From Spirometra erinaceieuropaei (lineage: Eukaryota > Platyhelminthes > Cestoda > Diphyllobothriidea > Diphyllobothriidae): a DNA stretch of 64,000 bases. Shown piece by piece: positions 46,416 to 57,300 of the stretch. The notes under the pieces were generated by a model. The model was not told the origin of the DNA. It saw only the letters and a program-made list of their open reading frames with translations, and made no database searches. A program made the translations under genes and the position numbers. The stretch spans positions 227,008 through 291,007 of the forward strand of contig CACRXP010000406.1 of the NCBI GenBank assembly GCA_902702965.1, in the 5' to 3' direction. The stretch's first letter is position 1. Each line of letters begins with the position of its first letter.

Positions 46416-49400
46416 GGCGAATTCGTTATTGCCAGCGGAAGTTAAATCATGTCATTTTTTATAAAGGAAATCAATGTTTATTCAAAAATAACTATGCATT
46501 GCATTTTGTTCATCCACTGATAGTTGAAGTCCTATTCTATTTTTGGATTTTGCAGCAGGTATATAATTGGTCGTAAACAGTAGTCCATTAATCGCGCTAA
46601 CGTTCAAATTCCTCAAAAACGTTGATGGGCTGCCCTGCAAGGCTACGTTGGACCAAATTAGACAAACAGTATGGCGGGTGGGGTGGAACGTTCCATCTTT
46701 GTGCTTCCTATGCTTTCTCTTTTTATTTTGAAAAATAAATTTCAACGTTTTTGTCACACAATCACCTTATCGCGTCTTCCATCATATCCTGGACTTCATG
46801 CTTTCAGTCGAGGGCTCAAACAAGTTAACAATTGATGATATCGCTCCGCAGGAACACCTTAACATGACTCTCTCAAGGAATATATAATACAAATATTGCT
46901 GTTATAATTACTTGAACGCAATAACTGTAAAAATATTTAAAACAAAACGATTTAAATTAAACTCGCCACCCGATGCCTAGATGAACAGTCAGTCATAAAA
47001 GAAGAAAAATAGTGGCATGGCGGATGAAACTATAAAGCCATCTTAATAAACGATGGAGATTACATGCAAAGGGTGAGGAGAAAGAGATCTTTATTGGGGG
47101 AAGACGTCGGCACTTGCAAAGGAGCGACACTGGCCATCTTCATTTAGGCGCGTTCGCACCGATCCCAACACTTCATGATTATAATAAATCAAGTCTACGG
47201 ATGATTCAAAAAGTGGACAAAATATCATTTTTCGCTCTTACAGTCTTCATCTATCGAAAGATTATATAGACATCAGCAGACCTATCGGCCAAACATTTCA
47301 ACTACAGGTTTATAAAGTGCTTGGGTTACTTTGTCTATGAGCTATTCTAAGAGCCCAAACGTTATATTATCTTATTAGTAACGCTGATCCTAAATGGCGA
47401 TCGACCGACGTCCCGACCCCTGATGACAGTGATATGAACTTTCCGCACTCGAATCAAAACCATCGAAGCCCAGATCAGTCCCATTTGCTCTTTTGACCTC
47501 GTCATACGGGTGGCGTGGGAACGATGAGTGTTAATAACACCCTGATACACTTTTAACCCCAGTCAACTTATCATGCTTATTTTTTATGTACTTGTATGGG
47601 CATGATGATGAACTAACAAAAACATGTGTTTGCTAACGTGATTTTTTAAATAAGTAAAGGAAACACATAATGTGCGATAACACATGGCTGAAGATTTACA
47701 TTTCCAAGTGTTTTAAAACCACCAAAAGTACTTGAAGCCTGCTTAACGTTTCGCGAAGCAGTAAACACGGTTCATACCGGTTAGTAATCATTTTTTGACA
47801 GTTTGACTGCCGAAAGTAAAACTTAATTTACAGACAAAAAGATCGGCCTTGCAATTTCTTAAATTTGTTAGGAAATAAAGATTACATTCAAGGTTTAATC
47901 AACACGGTGCAGTGATATTTTCTGCATACAATCATAGAAGAAATCTAAACTAGGATTTCATGGGTTTAGGCATCTCTAACATACGTCACATTAGTGGTTT
48001 AAATTTACCCTACCGGTCTTAGACTGATACGATCAGTTAAAATTCCGTTCAGTGAAATAACCCGTATTTTTTGGTTACCTGCGCTAGTGCATCATAGTAA
48101 ATGACAACTCGTACAATGTATGTCTGGCTTTTGTCATTCAACAGATATTCAGTGGATACTTATGTTATACGGAGTTCAGTTTTTACAACGTGGGAATTCT
48201 TACTCTCAGTACGAAATCTGATTCGAGACAAGTAGCCTATTCCAGGAATAAGTGAGTTCTGTTAAGCGGTTCTGAATAAGTCTGGACAGCATAAACAGGC
48301 CATTAAATAGACTGCTTTTGTACCAATTGCCACGTCCTGCGCGGTTTTAGCCCAAAGGACAAAATAAATTTTTTACGACAAACCAGGCAGGATTCAGTAG
48401 GACTAACGATGTTATCCGTTGTGCAAACACGAGTCATTGCAAAAGGTTTGAGAGTTCCACTTTTTGATGAAATGTGTCTCTACATGAGCTGGTAGAAGGT
48501 ACAAATTTTGTCTTGTTTGCCACTTGGGAAGGCAGACCCCTGTTTCTTTTGAACTATGCGTTAATTCGGTTATTAGCTAAAACTCCTGACTTGGTCGTGA
48601 GAGAGTGGACTTCGACGTAAACATACGCGGCCATCTCAATCGACATGACATTGCACTAAGCGGGCCCCAAGACTAATGGACTCGGAACCCGCTCATTAGA
48701 GTCTACCAATGTAAACGTACATGATATATTTCCGGAAGGTGGCAGATTTGAAGCTCAAAATACATGGATAGTCAGCCTTAAATTAAGATGGATATCAGCA
48801 GCCTATCCCAAGCATAGACACACAGGGAACGAATCGCTTTGTGATATTCCCTCTGATGACTAGTTAATAAATGGTATTGATGTCTAATTGAAGGCTTGAG
48901 GGCGCTTGTTACACCTCTAACTGTAGACGTCTTTTAGTACTAAATCAGTTAGCCTAATAAATTTTAAACGACGTCTTCTATTGTAGGTGTTTACACATGC
49001 CCTTGGAATTACTCTTTTAATAATTGAGCAAAATTATATTTGTCACTAAAAAGGACTCGTTAAAAGTTGGTTGAATAAAAACGAAAATCGCTATGCTTTT
49101 ACGAGATTATTTAGATACAGCTACTCGAGTAGATGCAGTAGGCGGTTTTGCGTAATAAACATATTAGCAGGGCGTCTAACAAATCGATGCAGCTAACGCC
49201 GTTGCCATAACGACCTAAGGCAGTGCATTAAAGCTTTCTTTGTAATCCCTGCCCAAAAGTATACAACCTGATTATGTTGAATTCCATCTATGCTGTCTGT
49301 TTATTGCTTACATAAGCCAAATCCATCCAAAATTGATAAACCTCACAGCAACATGCTTAAGCGTTCGAATATTTACACCTTCACTGTTTATGGGACTAAG

Positions 49401-49520
49401 TCTAAGATGACATTTGTGAGTTCAGAAAAATCCGGTCCTCATTTTGACTAATATATCATCTATTGTAAGAAGACCTAATCCGGGCAACACACAAATTTTG
49501 GAAGAATCGTTCCGCAAAAC
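46416..49520. other. No recognised feature
   Basis: Over 3 kb of AT-rich sequence with frames under 92 codons and no motif. Confidence 0.5.
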
Positions 49521-50270
49521 ATGAAGCACAATTTTGTCTGTTGTTTAACCCAAAGGGTAAGGAGGATCTCCTCGGCTGATAGCATTAAGGAAGAATTAAA
49601 GATTGTCGAAAATCTCTTTCTCCAGAACGGATATCCCAATCGATTAATTGCCAAGTACATGACCGAAGGGCAACCAAAACCTCCTACTGACGGCAGAAAA
49701 GCAGAAGCTTTGCATCAGGGTCCCGTTCCAAGGGTACGCGCCAGTTAAACTTATAAGAAGACTCATAACTCAAGTTGTATCAAGCACCTTTCCAGCAGCT
49801 GACGCCCGTGTACTCTTCTCCACTAGTCCCATCCTACACGGAGAGAGCAAGGACAGATTGCCAGTCCATATCACTTTTATGTGTATTTACTCCTTCACCT
49901 GCTCCTGTGGGGCAGAATATATTGTTCGCGCGAGCCGGTGTTTGTCCAAAAGGATAAGAGAACACCTACCAGCATGGTTAGTAAAGGGCCAAATAAAGAA
50001 TGTCGACAGTTCTATCCTCGCTCACATGGTAAACATAAATCAATAAGTAGATGCCGGACACTTGAACAGCGTCTGTTGGCAACAGCAGATGTGGCTGAGA
50101 TCAGGCTATACAAGCCTGTTCTATGCGGAAAAAAGAACTTCGTACAGGCCCCACAGTTACCACGGACCAAAACGACCAGGCCAGCCACCTGTGTATACTT
50201 ACCCGTCTCAGTGCCAACCAATCCCGTTTCTTCCCTGACACTGATGGTAATTTTATTTTTTACCTCACCC
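49521..50270 (+). pseudogene. Penelope family A fragment with GIY-YIG-type domain, frameshifted
   Basis: Blocks match the 8.5 kb copy in order: VENLFLQNGYPNRLIAKYMT at about 49605-49665, then SFTCSCGAEYIVRASRCLSK and RIREHLP near 49890-49970, then SSILAHMVN and QRLLATADVAEIRLYKPVLC near 50065-50120. The YIG has become YIV, so the nuclease signature is damaged. Several frameshifts. No inverted arms like those at 8.4 and 9.2 kb were recognised around it. Confidence 0.8.
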
Positions 50271-50300
50271 ACCCAGACCCTCTTCCTCAAACCCTAGTTA

Positions 50301-53300
50301 CAGAATGCCTTCTGCTTGCCCGCATTTTCATTTTGATCATTTCGACAGCAATATAAATGTATAGGCCTGATAAGAATTTATCGAAAGCTTGCGCATGCTC
50401 GTCAAATTGTCTTTTGGGTTCTTCACAACTATGATATAGCTGAAAAAACAAATTATGCCTAGATGAGAAATGCAGGTATCAATTTCGCTATTTTGCTTTC
50501 CGAAATCAGCTAGACATCAGACAGCAAAAGTAATGGAGAGGTTAATTTAGAACACCCGCATAATGCTATGTTTAGGCGGCCATGTATCTTTCTTTTGCAG
50601 AAAGTAAACCTTTTCCTTGTGAACTTTTCAAGGTCAGCGTTCGCTAATATTACAGTCGCCTTTTTAAAACTGCATGAACAGTAAACTCCTTAAGTAGACT
50701 CCTTTCACTTCAGTAGGTGGTTTTGTCTGTTTTTAACTTATAGGGAAAATACCTGTTTCTGGTCATTTTTATGGACATAGAATTAGTTCTTACCATGGCA
50801 ACAAAGTCAACAATTGTACTTGCGTAAACTATCATTAAAACGTCAGGTTAAAATTGTGCCTTTGAAAACTGTCTCCTTTGCTTTTTTTAATTTCTACATA
50901 CTTATTACGCAAGACGGTGGCAGTTCACGCAACTTGCCCATGTGTGGAGCCGAGCATTTAAAAAGGCATCTTTTGTTTAGGGGCCGTTGCTAAGAAACCA
51001 ATCATTGAGAAATTGTGACTCCCATTCCTGCCTGTTGTTCATTCACTCCACAACCCCATCGATTCTCGGACGCTTTCTTTCTCTCAGTGAGTTGGCAGTA
51101 AAACTGCAGAGAGAGATTTAATGCTATGAATTTTTTGAACTATTCATTGCTAATTTCAGATTATTTATTATTTACGCTTAAAAAATGTGGTGCTTTATTG
51201 CTATAGAGCGCAGACCTCGGAAAGTAGATAGATACTTAACAAAATGTAAGGCAATTTGACGATAACTACGCTTGATATTAAGTAATATTTTATAGCATAA
51301 ACAAGACCCCCGGAGTGAAAGGAAACCAAATGCGCCACAAAAAACTGATAGACGAAATATGTTGCACCGCCAGCAAAATCGTGTTTCGTTTTCGAGTCTA
51401 AGTTTAAATAGCACCCTTTAACAAACTGATTTTGCGTGACGTAATTTATACCAAATGGGCTGCTTAGTTAAAAACCCATCATGCAGCGAAAATGGCAGAA
51501 AAACGAAAAGTGTCCAAGAGCATTTTAACATGTACATGAAATACTCACCGGAGATACAGATATGCATCGATAAGTTACCAGTATGATAGATTCTGGCATA
51601 AATGAGGTCAAGCAATGGAGTTTAGCCAGGCTCTTATCTTTATCCAGCATAAATGACGCGGTTTGTGCGCTGTCAGTACGAGCACAGTAAAATCGTAATT
51701 CATAAAGGGCCACAAAACATAGCGGTGTTTGCTAGATGACTGTTGCGGCCAACCGACTGCAGCGATTTTTCCGAATAATCGATCGCTGGTAAATAACAGT
51801 AGTTTGATATCTAAATGTCAAAAAGTGAAAAGATAGTGTCAGCGGGGAGAATGCGTCCGGCTTCTATCCGTCAATCGGCGGTCAATTTGGATCATTGTAC
51901 ATCATGCCTTAAAATTAGATGTGTACAGAACAGCAAACTGACGACTTTCTACTTCTTCAAAGTACACAAATCAACTTCCTCACAACCCGTCGTTTGTCGA
52001 CTGGTGGATTGTAAATTTTTTTATGCCAAGGGCATGATTGACCTTAGGCGTTTGAAATTACGGGGCAACAAACTCTCACATATTTGCCATTTCAGTCTTC
52101 GAGTAAGTTTCATTACGTAAAAGATGCGGCTAAAAGTCGTTAATGTAACAGAATCGGACGAGAGGTATTGCCTGAAGCATAGCACGCCAATAGGAGACTA
52201 CACGCAATCTGTGTCTATCACGGCAAAAGTAGTTAACATTTGTTTTTCTATTGACCTCCTTGACCTATGTACAAAATTTAAACTGTGGCCTGCTCGGACT
52301 TTTACTGCTGCGATGGCCGATAACTAAAAATGCACATGTTAACTATCTTTTAAAAAATTGTTTTACGTTCAGATTGTCATAATAAGCCATAAATTTCGGG
52401 AATAGGTTTACCTAGTAAGGTAAGTAATCTAACATTAGATTATGGTGATAAGGGTTAAAGTTTTGCAAAAGGGAAGGTTGGCGTTTCGGTCAATATAGGA
52501 TTCATGTTAAGATAAACATAGAGTTAGAATTATGGCTAGGGCTATAGTTGGGGTAGTGATTGAGATACGGATTCGGATTAATTTTGGGTTAAGTCCTGGG
52601 ATTGACGCTGACCTTATGGTTTGGTCACCGGAGTAAGTACCCCTTCTGGAATTCGGCTCAGGGCAACATGTATTGCAACGGGTTCCTAGTTACTTGGCAA
52701 ACCACTAAATATTTTCCAACTTAACATAATTGCAGCTGGAAAATCTCTTGCACTTTAATTGGGTTGACGATTTATTTCAATTAAATAACGAATGTACATA
52801 AGTCAATACCACTAATGACAACTTGAGACACTCAATTTCTTCCTGGCTTCTAGGGGAGGTTTTCTTTAAAGGTATTTATTCCTTAAATATTAGAATATAA
52901 CGTGTTGAAAATTAAGCATATTAGCTGACGTTTTTGAAACATTAAACAAAATTTATGCTTGATCAGAGCAGAGTTATCAGGTTAAATATCCTAGTTATCG
53001 AATTCACTGCAGAAAACGTATTTTAAGTCATTCAAACGGTTGCACGCTTTGGCAAGTAGTCTCAAGCTTCATATTGTTTATAATATGGAGTAGATTTTGA
53101 GATTCTATATCTTCTACATGTTAGACACCAAAAGTCTCCTCCATTTCAACATGTTTGCTAAATTTACTGGGGCAGTGACAGATACTAGAAAACTTCCGGC
53201 ATAAAATACCCCTTTAGAAAAGCAGTTGACAATCCTTCAAATGTACGTTTTTGAATTTTAAGCCTTGAAAATTTTGATTCTTTTCTACACCCATATTTCA

Positions 53301-54100
53301 TACGCGCACGCTATACCTGCCTTAAGGGATAAAACTAAAAGAGCTCTAATACTGATCAATCTCTGAATATCAAGTGCATTACGGCCAGCCTGAGATTAGA
53401 CAGCAAGTAACCATGAAATACAAACATTAAGTTAACTCAAAGAAACCTCAAGAAAAATGGCAAAACTCCTAAAAAAACTGACAATGCGGCTCAACTGTAG
53501 AATTTCTATCTAACCTGCTCAGTTGTCATCGGTTACTCAATTCAAAAGACATATGCACCCTACTTCATTATCACAAGAAGACAGATTTGCATCACTGAAA
53601 AAATATCACCAACCTAAATGTTAAAGCGCTCTTGACCCGAAAATAATAAAACAAAAAGTCATAATTGCCTTAAATAAAACACATTTAGCCAGCTTCTTTG
53701 ACCAGTATGCTTTACAATTGCCTCTTTTTAATTTCTTCAGAAATTTACTACGAAATTGGAGTAGATCAGTTTACTCAAGGTCCATAGGCTTGAACGGATA
53801 GTACCTAGTATCTTTGCAGTTAGTGTGGTATCACCTTACCCAATGCCTTATAATCTTACCTCTGGTGTAAAATTTTAGTTTAACTACTGTTATCTATGAA
53901 AACCACGTTTCGAAAGATGCCCCTCCGACTTTAGTAATAACTGATCCTAATGAAGTTTACTATTCAAGATTAGAAATAGGTATTTGATCTAACCTAAAAC
54001 CTTCGACAAGTTTAAGTCCTTTTGTCGAATTTACCTAATCAGAGCAAATTTTACTATTTTTAGAGAAATTTCAAAAACCCCAGGTGGACAATCTACTCGC
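50301..54100. other. No recognised gene upstream of the membrane-protein gene
   Basis: Holds a degenerate telomere-like tract (52430-52640) and adjacent frames at 51815-52120 and 52124-52327 without recognised domains. The promoter of the 54101 gene should lie here or further 5', but no clear TATA or initiator was picked. Confidence 0.45.
52430..52640. repeat. Degenerate telomere-like G-rich tract
   Basis: Units such as AAGGGTTAAAG, GGCTAGGGCTATAGTTGGGG and TTTGGGTTAAG. More diverged than the two elements with inverted ends. Confidence 0.5.
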
Positions 54101-54318
54101 ATGTCACGAGTTCAGACAGTCAGAAGTCAGACGTACAGCTTCGTCAAGGCTCACGCTATCTGCTGCAACGTGACCGCGGTCATATTTGCGGCCGTGGGTT
54201 TGCCATTTCTTATCACTGGCAGCGTTTTGGTGGCAAAATATCAGAATGTTTGGTGGAACCATGCATTTGCTGATAATTGGGAGAACATGATCCCCGAAGA
54301 ACCCAACACGCAGCACAT
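54101..54318 (+). CDS. Exon 1 of the two-pass membrane protein gene
   Basis: Starts at the ATG and runs 72 codons plus two bases to a consensus GTAAGT donor at 54319. It encodes the N-terminal cytoplasmic stretch, the first membrane segment and most of the loop. Intron 1 (54319-55795) shows no recognised repeat. Confidence 0.85.
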
Positions 54319-57300
54319 GTAAGTTTAGCTGAAGTGATGTCTAGTAAACACTTACCTTTCAATCGAAATTTCGCACATTTGAAGGCTAGGCATTATGCGG
54401 TAATTAATTGAGAAAAAATGAAGTCCTTTGACTCAACAGTCTTTGAAAGATGGTTGAGATAATGACCGATACTTTGGAATGCATTTTATTTAGAAGGATC
54501 AACTAGGTGCGATCTCGATGCTAATACTATTGTCTTAAAATCTAAGGATACTTTAAGCACACTTTAAAGCTGGTTTTCGAGTTTGCATGTTACGACTGCT
54601 TGCAAAAACGGTAACCGGAAAAAGTGACCACGCAAGTTGCAGAAGTACTTTTCACGAACACTTAGTATTATAAGTAGTTTAAATATAACCTACGGGAACC
54701 ATGCTTAAAAGATTCTTTTTTGCCCCTTCTGTATAAAATCTCTTTCTTTTTATTTTATGTTCTAGGAAAAAGGATATATTTTTGCTTTTAACTATATTTA
54801 TTTCCCGAATAATTTTAAGTTCAATCTGTCATTGTATTTGCGTTAATGTTTTCTAAACCGCGCACTGCATACTTCCATGTAAGCAAAAATAGACATTATT
54901 CCATGTCCTCTATACGATAACATATAGGGCCCATACAATTCCATGATATATATTTACAGCAGTGTATTGTCCATAAGAAGCATTAGTAAGACTAAAGAAG
55001 CAATCCCAATTGAATGGACGCTTTGCGGCACTATAAAATATCATAGTCAACGGTTCTTGATGCAATAAAACGTCTTCTAAATAAGACATGAGTGAATTAT
55101 ATCTAGCCAAATGCTATGCTATTTGAATGGGCAGTTTTTGCTTGTACATTGCCACCATTAAAACAATGCAAATATTTAGTGAATCACCACAAAAACCATA
55201 TTCGGATAATTGCCTTGGAGATCAGAAATATTTCAGAGGTTAAAAAATGATTAATAATGAAGGCTGGGCAGCATGGTCTTAGGAGATGGGATCTAGGACT
55301 GAAGTGAAGATTTTATTTGCAGTCACCAAATTCTGCAAAGTAGTTGCGTTGGGACTCCGCAAGAACGTAGGGAATACATGCGTTCGTACATGTACGTAAT
55401 ACACGCCAAAATACGTTTCTTTGGCTCCAAACGCACTAATGTCTAGGTGTACCAACAGTTTTTGTGGCCATTTTATGCTGCAATCTAACAGAATAACAAA
55501 TGAATTTCCGGCTAACTCGTTTTCAAGTTAGCATTTTTCGCGAAAACCTATCGGGATAACATCTCGTTTTCAAAGTTGACAAATCGGTCAAAATAAGGGC
55601 GTTGAGTAAACAGTGACAATAGGAGATAAAATAATCCACTTAGATGACTGTGACCGTCGTTCAGTGAGAAAACACATGTCATTTAGATTATCCCTCTTTC
55701 CATCTAAATTCTTCCGTTTCGACTACTATTTGGGAGAATTTAAAGTCTCAAACGCTCATGTGAATTTTATATTCCGATTTCAAATCATGCTTTAGTAAGT
55801 TTGCGTCAGGAGTTGCTCTCATCTTCTTCGGAATTATCTTCCTGATCGTCGGAAGCATAAGCTTTGCTTGTGCTTGTTGCTCCATGGTTGCAGTGAGGGA
55901 CGAATTCGCCCAGCAACCTGTTATTATGCAACAACAGGTAAGCTTGCAAAAATGTTTTTCCTAACTAATTTCTTGAAAAAAATGCACTTTTGCATAACGA
56001 GAAGGCTGATTAATCCAGGTGACATATCCTTTCCTACGGATGTCAAGAGTAGGACAAAACCCGAAATTACCATTCAGTAGACCGTTTGGTTGACAAAAAT
56101 CTCATGTTCTTTTATAATCTTTTAATTATCTGTTTAAATTTCTCGTCCGTAACCTTGTGTTACCCAGGATTTCTAAAGTGCGTTGCCTGCGAATTTAAGA
56201 CTAAACATGCACGCCGCCAAAGTACGATTTGCAAGACCAAAGTAGATTATTAGAAAAATTGTCTTAACCTCCTAGATGTGCACTGGAAAGGAGCCTCCTA
56301 GTGACTGGCTGTCTTAAGCTTCCGATGGAGAAACGCATGTCTTAAAACGCACATAACACCGAATCAGCACTTGTTTTGGCTGAAGTCGGGCTTTGAAACC
56401 TTAACATAAGGATAGCAGTAGAAGGGAATAGGTTGCAACAGCATACGTTGCGTGCAGTGGCGACACAAATTCAGGCCTTAAGGAGCGCGATCTCAATACC
56501 CTAAACAGTCAAAATAAAGTCCTAAGCCAGATTCGTGTGTAAATTGTTTTTGTAAAAACACACGGCAGTTGCAGCGAAACTGGCTTAAAAATAAATGGGG
56601 ACCAAAGTAGATTATTAGAAAAATTGTCTTAACCTCCTAGATGTGCACTGGAAAGGAGCCTCCTAGTGACTGGCTGTCTTAAGCTTCCGATGGAGAAGCG
56701 CATGTCTTAAAACGCACATAACATCGAATCAGCATTTGTTTTGGCTGAAGTCGGGCTTTGAAACCTTAAGATAAGGATAGCAGTAGAAGGGAATAGGTTG
56801 CAACAGCATACGTTGTGTGCGGTGGCATCACAAATTCAGGCCTTAAGGAGCGTGATCTCAATATTCTAAACAGCCAAATAAAGTCCTGAGCCAGATTTTT
56901 GTGTAAATTGTGTTTGTAAAAACAACGTCAGTTGCAGCGAAACTGGCTTAAAAATAAATAGGGAAATTAATTATTACAGCTAAGGATTAAAAAACCAAGG
57001 CAGGTCTGTCTTTCTATTAAATATCCTCGACTCCCTTCCCAAAGAAAAAAAATTATCAGAAAAAACCAAATGGGTTTTTTCGAGCGAAGTTAATCACCCA
57101 GTGAACATAACTTTCTGGTTTTGGTGTAGCCCGTGACTGCGTTTCAAAACGGAAAAATCTTACTAGACTAGTTGAAAAGTTCATGGGCTAGAAGCTGGAG
57201 TAATCGTTAGAAATAATGCATTTTAGAGTCTCTGTGAAAGAAAGTCGATTTGACCCGAAGGGAAATTTGGAGTAAATTAAAAGTGCTCTTATTTGAATGT

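Noticed and set aside
51815..52327. Two consecutive open frames upstream of the membrane-protein gene
   Set aside because: Good start context for the first, but no recognised domain, stop between them, and no splice sites linking them to 54101.
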